Origin: an uncultured Bacteroidota bacterium
GTDB lineage: Bacteria; Bacteroidota; Bacteroidia; Chitinophagales; Chitinophagaceae
NCBI GenBank assembly: GCA_903831575.1
Contig: CAIKYB010000037.1
Span: 124,001-188,000, forward strand
Direction of reading: 5' to 3'
DNA length: 64,000 bases
The notes below the pieces were generated by a model, which had not been told where the DNA came from, ran no database searches, and was given only the letters and a program-made list of their open reading frames with translations. Positions 52,169 to 62,233 of the stretch are shown here, piece by piece. Numbering within the stretch: the first letter of the stretch is position 1; each line of letters starts with the position of its first letter. The translations under genes were made by a program, and so were the position numbers.

Positions 52169-54532
52169 TTAAAATTTAAAATTCCAGGTTACTGCAGGTA
52201 TGATTGGAAATATTGACACTTGTTTCCCTTGAATTTGAAGAGAACCGTCAAGTGGATTTCCTGTCTGATCAAAATAAATAAAATAAGGGTTCTTTCTGCT
52301 ATATGCATTATAAACACTAAATACCCATTCTGTTTTCAACTTTCTATTTTGATTCTTTTTTGGAGTAAGGATTGCAGAAAGATCTAAACGATGGTAAGAA
52401 GGAAGTCTGTATTGATTTATTCGGCTATACTCTTGCGTTAGTACATTGCCAATAATATAAAACCGCTGTGGCAAGGTTGCTGCATTGCCAGTACCATAAA
52501 CAAATGATGCAGATATTTTCCATTTTTTATTCAATTCGTAAAGTGCTACAATGCTTAAATCATTTCTGCGATCATATTTTGCAGGATATTTATCTCCGGA
52601 ATTAAGTTCTGGAAATTGTCTCCAGGTCCAGCTTAAAGAATAACCAATCCAACCCGTAAGTCTTCCTTTGATTTTATTAATAAACAATTCTGTTCCATAA
52701 CTCCATCCTTTTCCAAAAACAAATGAATTTTCTGTGTCATCCAAAGTATTCGGCGTGTACCCATCTTTATATTCAATTTGATTTTGCATCTGCTTATAAT
52801 AAACTTCAAATGAAGTTTCATAAGTATTGTTCTTGAAGTTCTTAAATAATCCTGCGGCATAAAGCCAGCTTATTTGAGGCTTTACTTTATAAGTACTAGG
52901 AACCCATAAGTCTGTAGGAAGTGTAGTGCCTGAATTGCTTACCAAATGAATATATTGTAAGTTTCTAGTGACAGAAGCCTTTACAGACATTTTTTCATTG
53001 ATGGAATAACGCAAAGTTAACCTTGGCTCTAAGCCTCCATAATATTTTACCTGCTGTCCTTTTGTAGTAATAATGCTATCGATTCTATTTCCATCTGCAT
53101 CAGTATTATATATTTTATTAGGCCCAACCTGTTGAAAAAAACTATATCTGATTCCTGCATTTATTTGAAATTTAGGAGACAATTCCCAATCATCCTGAAA
53201 ATAAGCCGCACCTTCACGAGCGTATTTTACCTGTGCATTTAAAGGGTTAAAAACGACGGAGTCTTGTTTTCCACTTATTACAGAAGGTGTGAATTTATGA
53301 AAAGTATACAACGCTCCAAACTTGATTTTATGTTTAGCATATGGATAAAAATCAAAATCTTGTTTGATACTTAAATCTTGTATTCCAGATGCTAATTTTA
53401 TTTCGAAGTTATTTTGCGTTGCTTTAAAAGTGAAATTGTAATTATTGAAAATTGCTGTTGTATTGGCAAATAATTTTTTATTGAAAACGTGGTTCCATCT
53501 AATCGTACCTGTGGCATTTCCCCATGGGATATTTATTTTCAAACTTTGTCTTGAATTGGAGAAATCAAAAACATCTCTGCCAAAATAGCCGCTAAGATAC
53601 AATCTGTCTTTGTCATTAAATTGGTAATTCAATTTTGCATTTACATCATAAAAATAATAACCGGAACCACTGAATTGGCTTGATTTACTCATGAATGGTT
53701 TGGATAAAGCATCTATGTAAGTTCTTCTTGCTGAAACAATAAAAGATGATTTGTTTTTTACAATAGGACCTTGAATGGAAACCCTAGAAGCGATTAAACC
53801 AATACCTCCATCTACCTGAAACTTTTTATTATTGCCATCTTTCATCGAAATATCTAGAACACTTGACAAACGGCCTCCATATTGCGCAGGCATTCCTCCT
53901 TTAATTAGAGATACATTTTTAATAGCATCTGCATTAAAAATAGAAAAGAAACCGAATAAATGACCGGTATTGTATACAGCTGCATCATCCAATAAAATCA
54001 AATTTTGATCGGCTCCTCCCCCTCTAACGTATATTCCTGCACTGCCTTCTCCAGCATTTTTTACACCTGGTAATAATTGAATAACTTTTAGCAAATCTAC
54101 CTCACCAAGAAAAGCCGGAACAGATTTGATTTGTTCAATCGGAAGTACAATTTTACTCATTTGAGCAGTCTTGACATTTTGTTCTCTTTTTTTTGAAGTA
54201 ACAATAATTTCTTCAGACAAATTCTGCCCTGATATAAGCGATATGTTTAACGCTGTATCTGAATGAATTTCCAGATTAATAATTTCAGATTTGTATCCAA
54301 CGAAAGTTGTTACAATTGTATAGGCCCCTTCATTAACTGTAATAGAATAAAATCCAAACAAATTAGTTGTAATGCCTTTTGAATTACCTTTTACAGAAAC
54401 GCTAGCCCCTATTAAAGATTCGCCTGTTGACAAATCCCGAACATATCCATTAATTGTAAATCTTTTTTGAGCAACGCTTTGATTAAAAAAAACAATTAAA
54501 AAGAAAAAAAACAGAAGGTATTTGATTCGCAT
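52169..54532 (-). CDS. TonB-dependent receptor, probably metal-related
   Basis: 787 residues. Signal peptide, carboxypeptidase-regulatory-like domain (about 22-110, NGYVRDLSTGESLIGASVSV), plug with SKIVLPIEQIKSVPAFLG, EVDLLKVIQLLPGVK and GIYVRGGGADQNLILLDD, and a beta barrel to the C-terminal aromatic TWNFKF. The plug type (KREQNVKTAQMS then QLLPGVKNAGEGSAGIYVRG) is the class often seen near small secreted or metal proteins in this phylum. It begins 10 nt after a DUF3347 gene, which points to copper. The actual ligand is unknown. Confidence 0.92.
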   Translation of the reverse strand: MRIKYLLFFFFLIVFFNQSVAQKRFTINGYVRDLSTGESLIGASVSVKGNSKGITTNLFGFYSITVNEGAYTIVTTFVGYKSEIINLEIHSDTALNISLISGQNLSEEIIVTSKKREQNVKTAQMSKIVLPIEQIKSVPAFLGEVDLLKVIQLLPGVKNAGEGSAGIYVRGGGADQNLILLDDAAVYNTGHLFGFFSIFNADAIKNVSLIKGGMPAQYGGRLSSVLDISMKDGNNKKFQVDGGIGLIASRVSIQGPIVKNKSSFIVSARRTYIDALSKPFMSKSSQFSGSGYYFYDVNAKLNYQFNDKDRLYLSGYFGRDVFDFSNSRQSLKINIPWGNATGTIRWNHVFNKKLFANTTAIFNNYNFTFKATQNNFEIKLASGIQDLSIKQDFDFYPYAKHKIKFGALYTFHKFTPSVISGKQDSVVFNPLNAQVKYAREGAAYFQDDWELSPKFQINAGIRYSFFQQVGPNKIYNTDADGNRIDSIITTKGQQVKYYGGLEPRLTLRYSINEKMSVKASVTRNLQYIHLVSNSGTTLPTDLWVPSTYKVKPQISWLYAAGLFKNFKNNTYETSFEVYYKQMQNQIEYKDGYTPNTLDDTENSFVFGKGWSYGTELFINKIKGRLTGWIGYSLSWTWRQFPELNSGDKYPAKYDRRNDLSIVALYELNKKWKISASFVYGTGNAATLPQRFYIIGNVLTQEYSRINQYRLPSYHRLDLSAILTPKKNQNRKLKTEWVFSVYNAYSRKNPYFIYFDQTGNPLDGSLQIQGKQVSIFPIIPAVTWNFKF

Positions 54533-54542
54533 TATGATATAA

Positions 54543-55154
54543 TTATTCTGCTATAATAGAATCCTTAACTTCACCACAATGAAGCATAGTACCTTTATAA
54601 ACAGGGTGAGTCTTTCCTAAATAGGGGTTTACGATTTCATTGCTCTTGCTAATCCAATTGGCTGGAATAGAATCTTCTATTGCCATCGGACAATTCTGAA
54701 GATAAAGAGTTGGACCTTCATATTTAATCGCATAAAAAAATGACGGGAACATCATATCTGTCAAACTACTGAAATCTTTTCTCATTTCACTTATGGAAGT
54801 TTGATGATTTATAGATTCGGCATTCATACGAATGTCATTAATTGTAGCCATTACCGTTTCAAAAACAGAAGTAGTATCATTTTTTAATTCTGTAGTATCA
54901 ATTGTATTTAAAGCATCTATGAATTCGTTCGTTTTAATTCTGATAAGATTGGTATCAGATTCCACAAAAGCATCTTTTAAAACAAGATATGTATCTGTTA
55001 CTTTAGCAACGGATGCATTGAAAGCGTTTGAATGTTTTTGAATATTTAGTGGTAGCACTTTTACATCTTCCTTATCTTTTTTCCTTAAAAAGAACCAATA
55101 TGTAGCTGTTAAAGACAATCCTACTATTAGTAATACTAGTATTTTACTTTTCAT
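54543..55154 (-). CDS. DUF3347 membrane-anchored protein (copper-associated family)
   Basis: 203 residues. An N-terminal membrane anchor (ILVLLIVGLSLTATYWFFL), a helical middle (FNASVAKVTDTYLVLKDAFV) and a C-terminal metal-type motif: LYLQNCPMAIEDSIPANWIS, NPYLGKTHPVY and TMLHCGEVKDSI. The CPM and CGEV segments with invariant Cys and Met match DUF3347, a domain that occurs beside copper efflux and resistance proteins. Probably a periplasmic copper-binding partner of the TonB receptor encoded just downstream. Confidence 0.82.
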   Translation of the reverse strand: MKSKILVLLIVGLSLTATYWFFLRKKDKEDVKVLPLNIQKHSNAFNASVAKVTDTYLVLKDAFVESDTNLIRIKTNEFIDALNTIDTTELKNDTTSVFETVMATINDIRMNAESINHQTSISEMRKDFSSLTDMMFPSFFYAIKYEGPTLYLQNCPMAIEDSIPANWISKSNEIVNPYLGKTHPVYKGTMLHCGEVKDSIIAE

Positions 55155-55366
55155 TTCTTTATTAGTTTATAAAGTTTAATTAACATTTTATAGATTTTAT
55201 TATCATTAGTTGGTATGAAGCACACTTAATTGGCATCTCATATAAATAAAATCAACGCAAAAATAAGTCAAATGATAAATTTAATAGAGATAATATTTTA
55301 AGAATGAAATATTTGCTTAAAAGGAATAATAATGAAGCTTTCATCGAAGTAGTCGACTGAATAAAC

Positions 55367-55374
55367 TATTTTTG
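55367..55374 (+). promoter_or_regulatory. -7 box of the ABC-F gene
   Basis: TATTTTTG matches TAnnTTTG; the predicted start (about 55380) supports the ATG at 55408 over one at 55372. The 55155-55366 stretch holds no gene. Confidence 0.45.
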
Positions 55375-55407
55375 TGCGAATTTTCAATATTAGATAAATA
55401 TATTATA

Positions 55408-57345
55408 ATGTTATTAGGATTACAAAACGTGACTTTTGAATTTGGGGCAAGAACAATTGTAGAAGATGCGACCTGGCATATTCAACCAAATGAACGGATA
55501 GGATTAATTGGTTACAATGGAACAGGGAAGTCAACCTTACTCAAAGTCCTTACGGGTCAATATTCGCCTGCAAAAGGTGCTGTGGAAAAAGGCAGAGAAA
55601 CGACTATCGGTTTCTTGCACCAAGATTTATTAGGATTTGATACGGAAGATTCCATTTTAGAAGTTGCCTTAGGTGCTTTTGAAAGAGTAAAACAACTGGA
55701 AAGAGAAATAGAGTTAATGGGTGAAGAACTTTCCAAAACAGGAGATGAAAAGCTAGCAAATGACTATGCAGATTTATTGCATGAAATGGATGTGCTTGAT
55801 GGTTATAGTATTCATCACAAGACAGAAGAGATATTACAAGGACTTGGGTTCACAAACGCTGAATTACAAAAGCCGTATAAAAATTTTAGTGGTGGCTGGA
55901 GAATGCGTGTTTTGCTCGCAAAGATGATTTTACAACATCCTGATGTATTGTTGATGGATGAACCTACGAATCACCTTGACATGCCAAGTATAGAATGGCT
56001 TGAAAAATATCTGATGCACTATCAGGGAGCTGTGGTAATTGTTTCGCATGATCGATTCTTTTTAGATAGAATGACCAATAAAATTGTAGAGTTATATCAA
56101 CAGCAACTACATTTTTATACAGGTAATTATTCTTACTATGAAAAAGAGAAAGATATCAGAATAGATATGCAGAAGAAAGCTTTTGAAAACCAGCAGGATT
56201 ATATCAGACAGCAAGAACGATTTGTTGAAAGATTTAAGGCTAAGGCAAGTAAAGCGGCACAAGCACAAAGTATTGTAAAGAGATTAGACAAATTAGATCG
56301 CATTGAAGATGTTGAAATTGAAAGACCAAATATGCGTATCAACTTTGCTGTAGAAAAACAGCCCGGAAAAATTATATGCACCTTAAAAAATATCACGAAA
56401 AAATTCAAGGATGTACAGATTGTGGAGAACACCGGAGCAGAAATTGATCGCGGAGATAAAATAGCTTTAATTGGTGCTAACGGTAAAGGGAAATCGACAT
56501 TACTTAGAATTATTGCTGGTACCGAACAATTTGAGGGAGAGCGTGAGTGGGGTTACAATGTGGTGGAGTCTTTTTATGCTCAACACCAACTGGAAGCTTT
56601 GAACCAGAATAATGATATTATGGAAGAGCTGAAAGATGCCAGAAGCGGTAAGAATGATTTGGAATTAAGAAGTTTATTAGGTGCCTTTTTATTTAGTGGC
56701 GATAGTGTAGAAAAAAAGATTAAAGTATTAAGCGGAGGAGAAAAAGCGAGAGTGGCCTTGGCTAAAACAATTGCAAGTAAAGCTAATTTCTTAATGCTTG
56801 ATGAGCCTACGAATCACCTTGATATCCATTCGGTAGATTTATTGGTAGAGTCATTGAATAAGTATGAAGGAAGTTTAATTTTAGTAAGTCATGATCGTTA
56901 TTTCATTTCGCGCATTGCCAATAAAATATGGGAAATCGATGATCAAAAAATAAGAGAATTTAAAGGTACTTATGCTGAATGGGAAGATTGGAAAGAGCGC
57001 AAACTAAAAGCAGATGCTGCTGCAAAAAAAAATGAAACACCTGTTCCAAATGTAGCGAAAGCAGAACCAAAAATCGAAAAAGCACCTCAAAGTAATTTAT
57101 CCAATGATGCTAAAAAAGAACTTCAAAAAGTAAAATCACTTTTCAAACAATTGGAAGATAGTTTGATTAAACTAAATGCTAATAAATCAGAATTGGAAAA
57201 CAAATTAGCAGATCCAACTATTTACGGAGATAAAGACAAGTTTCTACAAGCCGAAACGTCTTACAAAAAAGCTGTTCAGGAATTAGAAACAGCTAATAAA
57301 GAATATGAAAAAGTATTTGAAAAAATGATGGAAATGGGAGGCTAA
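55408..57345 (+). CDS. ABC-F family ATPase (Uup/Ettr-like)
   Basis: 645 residues from the ATG at 55408; an upstream start at 55372 would precede the likely transcription start. Two ABC domains without membrane segments: Walker A GYNGTGKSTLLK and GANGKGKSTLLR, signatures FSGGWRMRVLLAKM and LSGGEKARVALAKT, and Walker B LLMDEPTNHLDM and FLMLDEPTNHLDI. An inter-domain linker (about 240-320) and a C-terminal coiled coil (from 590, LFKQLEDSLIKLNANKSELE) are typical of Uup. It acts at the ribosomal E site or, for Uup, in DNA and precise-excision phenotypes; an antibiotic-resistance role cannot be judged. Confidence 0.92.
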   Translation: MLLGLQNVTFEFGARTIVEDATWHIQPNERIGLIGYNGTGKSTLLKVLTGQYSPAKGAVEKGRETTIGFLHQDLLGFDTEDSILEVALGAFERVKQLEREIELMGEELSKTGDEKLANDYADLLHEMDVLDGYSIHHKTEEILQGLGFTNAELQKPYKNFSGGWRMRVLLAKMILQHPDVLLMDEPTNHLDMPSIEWLEKYLMHYQGAVVIVSHDRFFLDRMTNKIVELYQQQLHFYTGNYSYYEKEKDIRIDMQKKAFENQQDYIRQQERFVERFKAKASKAAQAQSIVKRLDKLDRIEDVEIERPNMRINFAVEKQPGKIICTLKNITKKFKDVQIVENTGAEIDRGDKIALIGANGKGKSTLLRIIAGTEQFEGEREWGYNVVESFYAQHQLEALNQNNDIMEELKDARSGKNDLELRSLLGAFLFSGDSVEKKIKVLSGGEKARVALAKTIASKANFLMLDEPTNHLDIHSVDLLVESLNKYEGSLILVSHDRYFISRIANKIWEIDDQKIREFKGTYAEWEDWKERKLKADAAAKKNETPVPNVAKAEPKIEKAPQSNLSNDAKKELQKVKSLFKQLEDSLIKLNANKSELENKLADPTIYGDKDKFLQAETSYKKAVQELETANKEYEKVFEKMMEMGG

Positions 57346-57352
57346 TTTTTTT

Positions 57353-57397
57353 GATTTGGATATTTGATAAATATTTTGATCATCAAATATCCAAATC
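57353..57397. terminator. Bidirectional terminator between ABC-F and parC
   Basis: A perfect 16-bp stem (57353-57368 with 57382-57397) around a 13-nt loop, flanked by T's on the left and A's on the right. It serves both convergent genes. Confidence 0.8.
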
Positions 57398-57398
57398 A

Positions 57399-59912
57399 TT
57401 AAAAAAGTTCCCCCTGGTTATTTTCCTTATCAGTATTCTCCCACTCCATTTCTACAGTCTTGGAAAAATCCACCAATTTGGATCCTACTGCTTTCCAGCC
57501 CATGAGCTCTACTAATTTTGCGACCTTAAATTTCGCATTATTTATTTGCTGACCACGTCCACTTTTTACTCTCAATACAGGCTCATTTGAAGTGGTTACA
57601 GCTTCTAGTACATTCCCTTTTCCTTCTTTGATAAAAAAGAATTTGGTATTAAGTGTAGTCGTTTCTATTTTAAATCTTTTGATATTATATTGAAGTTTGT
57701 CATTATCCAGATATACTGCAGTAATAATTTTTTCTTGGTTATATTTTTCAATTAATAACATTTTTTCAGGATCAAATCTTTGATTGAGTTCCTGGTCTGT
57801 TATTTCATAATTACCATCATTATAGATGACTAGTAAGCGATCTTCTGCATCAAACATACCCAAATACTCACCTTTCTCCTCTGCATTTAATCTGCCAAAT
57901 TTATCATCAAACCATAATTTCTTAGCACTAAGCGTTGACTTACCAGCTTCTTTGAACTTAACCATTTTAATAGGATATTTGGTAACTTGATTCCCCATAC
58001 TGCTTCTTCCTTTGATTTCCATTTCTTCGAAATAAAAATCTAATTCTTTATTTCTTGCACTACAATTTGGACTAAGTATTATTTTAACCTGTTCAGCTTC
58101 CCCATTTGCATTTGCAGAGAAATAATGCACTTTACTTTTATCTGAACCTTTAGTTAATTCATATTCTTTTTCTCTGGTTACACCTGTAACGTTGAATCGT
58201 TTAGCAAAACTTACACCTGTCTTACCATCTAGATAGATCATGTTATAAGTAGTCCTTTCATCATTTTTCTGAAAGAGTGCAACATGAATAATATCCTTTC
58301 CGATAAACACTTTGTCTGAAACACGAACTACTTTCATTGTGCCTCCTTTAGTAAAGGCAATGATATCATCCAAATCACTGCACTCGATAATAAACTCATC
58401 TTTTTTCAAAGAAGTACCAATAAATCCATCTTCAAAATTTGCATACAACTTTGTATTGGCGATAGCTACAGACTTTGCTTGAATCGTATCGAAAAGTTTT
58501 ATTTCAGTTTTGCGTTCTCTTCCTTTTCCGTATTTCTTTAATAAATTTTCATAATACGCGACTGTAAAATCAACAAGATTATTTAAATCACTTTTAACCT
58601 GTTTTATTTCTGCTTCTAAATTTTTTATTTGATCATTGAGGTCATCAATATCTAATTTATAGATTCTTCTTACAGGTTTTTCTGTAAGTTTTAAGATGTC
58701 ATCTTTAGAAATTTCTCTTTTTAATTTCTTTTTAAAAGGTTCAAATGCTTTGTCAATAGCAAGAATTACTTTGTCCCAAGTCTCATGCTTCTTTTCCAGT
58801 TCTTTGTATATCTTCTCTTCAAAGAATATTTTTTCTAAAGAAGTATAATGCCACTTTTCAAGTAACTCAGCTAATTTAATTTCTAGTTCTTTTTTGAGAA
58901 GATCTTTTGTGTTTTCAGATGAAATTTTAAGCAATTCTGTAACGGAAAGGAATTGTGGTTTTTTATTTACAATTACACATGCGTTAGGAGAAATGCTTAC
59001 TTCACAATCTGTAAAAGCATAAAGCGCATCTATTGTAATATCTGGAGAAATCCCAGGAGCTAATTCGATAATAATTTCAACATCTGCTGCAGTATGATCG
59101 GTAACTTTTTTTATTTTTATTTTCCCTTGATCATTTGCTTTTACAATACTCTCCATCAATTGAGTCGTAGTAACCGAAAATGGAACACTTCTAATCACAA
59201 GTGTCTTTTTATCTTGTTCTTCTATTAAAGCACGAACTCTGATTTTACCTCCTCTTTTTCCATCCAAATAGTTGCTAGAATCCATCGTGCCTCCAGTTTG
59301 GAAATCAGGTAATATTTCAAACTTTTTTCCGCGAAGATTTTTTATAGATGCTTCAATTAATTCACAGAAATTATGAGGTAGAATTTTTGTAGCTAAACCC
59401 ACTGCAATACCTTCAGCACCCTGAGCCAATAATAAAGGAAATTTCATGGGGAGTGTTACTGGTTCATTTTTACGGCCATCATAACTCAATTGCCAATTGG
59501 TAGTTTTAGCATTGAATGCAACTTCTAAAGCAAATTTACTCAATCGTGCTTCAATATACCTGGCAGCAGCTGCATCATCACCAGTACGAACATCACCCCA
59601 GTTTCCTTGTGTATCAATTAATAAATCTTTCTGACCTAAATTAACAATTGCATCACCGATACTGGCATCTCCATGAGGATGGTATTGCATACTCTGACCG
59701 ATGATATTAGCAACTTTATTGTAACGTCCATCATCCATTTCCTTCATCGCATGTAGGATTCTTCGTTGCACAGGTTTCAAACCATCCTCTACAGCAGGCA
59801 CAGCTCTTTCTAATATAACATAGCTTGCATAATCTAAAAACCAGGTTTTATATTGTCCACTCACTCCTTTATCACTATGAGTGTATTCTTCTTTAACTTT
59901 TTTTGTAGCCAT
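57399..59912 (-). CDS. parC: DNA topoisomerase IV subunit A
   Basis: 837 residues. DNA breakage-reunion domain with YVILERAVPAVEDGLKPVQR, QYHPHGDASIGDAIV and catalytic Tyr119 in AAAARYIEARLSKF. The C-terminal half has a degenerate beta-pinwheel (KGTLSAKK-like STLSAKKLWFDD), and the GyrA-box QRRGGRG is not seen, which supports ParC over GyrA. The pinwheel is followed by an acidic tail. It decatenates sister chromosomes together with ParE, whose 3' end appears at 63897-64000 on the same strand, three genes upstream. Confidence 0.93.
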   Translation of the reverse strand: MATKKVKEEYTHSDKGVSGQYKTWFLDYASYVILERAVPAVEDGLKPVQRRILHAMKEMDDGRYNKVANIIGQSMQYHPHGDASIGDAIVNLGQKDLLIDTQGNWGDVRTGDDAAAARYIEARLSKFALEVAFNAKTTNWQLSYDGRKNEPVTLPMKFPLLLAQGAEGIAVGLATKILPHNFCELIEASIKNLRGKKFEILPDFQTGGTMDSSNYLDGKRGGKIRVRALIEEQDKKTLVIRSVPFSVTTTQLMESIVKANDQGKIKIKKVTDHTAADVEIIIELAPGISPDITIDALYAFTDCEVSISPNACVIVNKKPQFLSVTELLKISSENTKDLLKKELEIKLAELLEKWHYTSLEKIFFEEKIYKELEKKHETWDKVILAIDKAFEPFKKKLKREISKDDILKLTEKPVRRIYKLDIDDLNDQIKNLEAEIKQVKSDLNNLVDFTVAYYENLLKKYGKGRERKTEIKLFDTIQAKSVAIANTKLYANFEDGFIGTSLKKDEFIIECSDLDDIIAFTKGGTMKVVRVSDKVFIGKDIIHVALFQKNDERTTYNMIYLDGKTGVSFAKRFNVTGVTREKEYELTKGSDKSKVHYFSANANGEAEQVKIILSPNCSARNKELDFYFEEMEIKGRSSMGNQVTKYPIKMVKFKEAGKSTLSAKKLWFDDKFGRLNAEEKGEYLGMFDAEDRLLVIYNDGNYEITDQELNQRFDPEKMLLIEKYNQEKIITAVYLDNDKLQYNIKRFKIETTTLNTKFFFIKEGKGNVLEAVTTSNEPVLRVKSGRGQQINNAKFKVAKLVELMGWKAVGSKLVDFSKTVEMEWENTDKENNQGELF

Positions 59913-59936
59913 TCTATTTATATAATTCGTGTAATA

Positions 59937-60752
59937 TTATTCTGATTTAGAATGATATTTTAATTCAAAGTCTTTCATGTTTCCTATTTTCCCTTGTACA
60001 TCAAACTGATCCATAGCCAACAATGTTTTTAATCTCCAAAGCAGGTAAGCGTCACCAGTTGTATGCTTAGATTTACCTAAAAAATTATGAATAATTTTCT
60101 GAGCCTTTTGCCAATCAGGCATAATAAATTTCTTTAAATCACTGTCATAAAAATCGTAATCGTGTTGTGCCAATTTTTTTCCGCCTTCAAGAATTCTAAC
60201 CCCTTTATTTTCTGCGCAAATTTTTGTCCATTCATCAGGATCTACTTCAAATTCGCTTAATGTAATATCCCTGGCTAGTTTTTTTGCTTTTAAAAATTCT
60301 CTTGCTGGAATTTCAGATAGCCAAACAGGGTAAAAAATATTTCCTTTCTCGTTGATAAAGGGAAGATTGTTGAGATAAAGAATTGAAACGCGCCCTTGGA
60401 ATTCTTTCATGAAAGGAAGTAACCAATAGTAACCTGATACATCGTGTTTATTTTGAGCAGCCCAAATCCAGATGGTTTCAGTCTCATATGTCTTCATGGC
60501 TTCTACAACACGACTGATAGTCTCCGTGTCATCATATGTTTCTGATAACTTATTTTCATAATCACCTCCAGCTAAAACACTTTGCCACCAATGGTTACGC
60601 GCGGCAATCCCATCTTCACTATAAATATTTTCCAGTGGACCAACTGCGAAATCATCTCTGATTAATACAACTTCTCCATGTATGGTTTCATCCATTGCAA
60701 TTGCTGCTTTCAATTGAGCAACATCGGGTTCATTAAAAACAATATGTATCAT
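59937..60752 (-). CDS. DUF1835/DUF3658 protein
   Basis: 271 residues. HIVFNEPDVAQLKAAI at the N-terminus, LIRDDFAVGPL, IWIWAAQNKHDVSGYYWLL and GDAYLLWRLKTLLAMDQFD near the end match DUF1835 and the DUF3658 C-terminal domain. The function is unknown to me; cytoplasmic by the absence of a signal. It lies 25 nt ahead of parC and 23 nt after the methyltransferase-glycosyltransferase gene, so it is probably co-transcribed with parC. Confidence 0.82.
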   Translation of the reverse strand: MIHIVFNEPDVAQLKAAIAMDETIHGEVVLIRDDFAVGPLENIYSEDGIAARNHWWQSVLAGGDYENKLSETYDDTETISRVVEAMKTYETETIWIWAAQNKHDVSGYYWLLPFMKEFQGRVSILYLNNLPFINEKGNIFYPVWLSEIPAREFLKAKKLARDITLSEFEVDPDEWTKICAENKGVRILEGGKKLAQHDYDFYDSDLKKFIMPDWQKAQKIIHNFLGKSKHTTGDAYLLWRLKTLLAMDQFDVQGKIGNMKDFELKYHSKSE

Positions 60753-60774
60753 TTATCTATTTTTCTAGTTAGGG

Positions 60775-62214
60775 TTAAATAAATTTCACTTTCCATAAAG
60801 CAAACCAGCACATGCGTAAAAGCATGATACCGTGTTTAAATCTTGAAATATTAGTGCTGCCATAAACTCGTTCTCTGTATCTGATTGGTAAATCAATGAT
60901 TTTAAGATTTAATTTATAAGCGCCGAAAAGTAAATCAAAATCACCAAATGGATCAAATTCTCCAAAAAAGCTTCTGTTTTGAACGAGTTTTTCATAATCT
61001 TTTCTAAACATGACTTTAGTTCCGCAAAGTGAATCTTTTATGGGCTGCTGTATTAACCATGAAAATGCAGCACCAAAAAATTTATTGCCTAAAGTATTTA
61101 AGAATTGCATAGCATTGTCATCCATTGGGTAGACCAATCTTGAACCATTTATAAACTCCGCTTTACCTGTAGCAATGGCATTATAAAACTTAGGCAACTC
61201 TTCAGGGGGAACCGTAAGATCCGCATCTAAAATCATCAATATATCGCCAGTTGCGATGGAATAACCCTTTCTAACGGCATCACCTTTTCCCTTCCCTTCT
61301 TGCTGCGTTATTACAATATTATGTGAGTGACTATATTTCTCTTTTATCTGTTGAATAACTTCCCAGGTATTGTCGGTACTATTCCCTTCAACAAAAATAA
61401 TTTCTTGTTTAGAACCAAATTGAGGTAATCGAAGAATAGCATTCTCAATATTACCTGCTTCGTTGCGCGCAGGAATCACAATAGTAGTTGAATATTGTGA
61501 TTCCTGGTTGTTTTCCTGAGGGAGAAGAACCGGTCTTGCAAAAACGAATTGACTTAAACACAAATGTTTGATAAGAGGTAATTGTGCAATGTATTTATTG
61601 AAAAGCCACGACAGCAAAGGGATATTCACAGGAATCAACATCCTTTTACTTTCTCTGTAAGTATCAAAATTAGCTAGCATTAATAAATTGGTGATGTCCT
61701 TTCTGGAGAGCCAGTTTTGCTGTGGACTTTTTTTCTTGAGCCCAATAAACTCTGCGAAATGCAAAATAGATTCCCATAAATAATTATAATGCGTAATTAT
61801 AATTCTTGTTTGCGGATGCGAAACTTTTCTGATTTGAAGAAGTACATCCTGTACATTTTCCAAATATCCAATTACGTTAGATATGATAATGACGTCAAAT
61901 TTTCGATCAATCGTAAGATCTTCTGCATTCATTACATAGAAATCAACTGATGGGCAATTGATTTTGGCTTCGGTAATCATCGTTTCAGAGAAATCAATCC
62001 CTGCTTTATAACTTCCTTTTATTTTAGAAATAGTTTGACCTGTAGAACAACCGATTTCCAATACACTGTTATCAGGATGAATAAAATAGTTGCAGTATTT
62101 TACAAGGTCGTTGTAATAGTAGTTAAATTTTCTTCGGTATGTTTTATATTCTCGTGCTATGCCTTCGAAATAGTCGTGAATTTTTTTTTGATGATTTGTG
62201 GGTGAAATATTCAT
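60775..62214 (-). CDS. Fusion of a SAM methyltransferase and a GT2 glycosyltransferase
   Basis: 479 residues. The N-terminal domain (about 1-200) is a class I methyltransferase with VLEIGCSTGQTISKI, ICSNV-like IIISNVIGYLENVQDVLL and HPQTRIIITHYN. The C-terminal domain (about 240-479) is GT2 with TTIVIPARNEAGNIEN, FVEGNSTDNTWEV, ILDADLTVPPEELPKF (DxD) and CGTKVMFRKDYEKL; no membrane helix except a weak C-terminal one. Separate genes usually encode these. Both act on a shared, probably lipid-linked, glycan. The adjacent GT-C gene lies 19 nt upstream and supports that. Confidence 0.85.
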   Translation of the reverse strand: MNISPTNHQKKIHDYFEGIAREYKTYRRKFNYYYNDLVKYCNYFIHPDNSVLEIGCSTGQTISKIKGSYKAGIDFSETMITEAKINCPSVDFYVMNAEDLTIDRKFDVIIISNVIGYLENVQDVLLQIRKVSHPQTRIIITHYNYLWESILHFAEFIGLKKKSPQQNWLSRKDITNLLMLANFDTYRESKRMLIPVNIPLLSWLFNKYIAQLPLIKHLCLSQFVFARPVLLPQENNQESQYSTTIVIPARNEAGNIENAILRLPQFGSKQEIIFVEGNSTDNTWEVIQQIKEKYSHSHNIVITQQEGKGKGDAVRKGYSIATGDILMILDADLTVPPEELPKFYNAIATGKAEFINGSRLVYPMDDNAMQFLNTLGNKFFGAAFSWLIQQPIKDSLCGTKVMFRKDYEKLVQNRSFFGEFDPFGDFDLLFGAYKLNLKIIDLPIRYRERVYGSTNISRFKHGIMLLRMCWFALWKVKFI

Positions 62215-62233
62215 AATTCTTTATTAATAGATT

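Noticed and set aside
52633..52860. 75-codon frame inside the TonB receptor at 52169
   Set aside because: It is an alternative frame of a gene with clear plug and barrel features.
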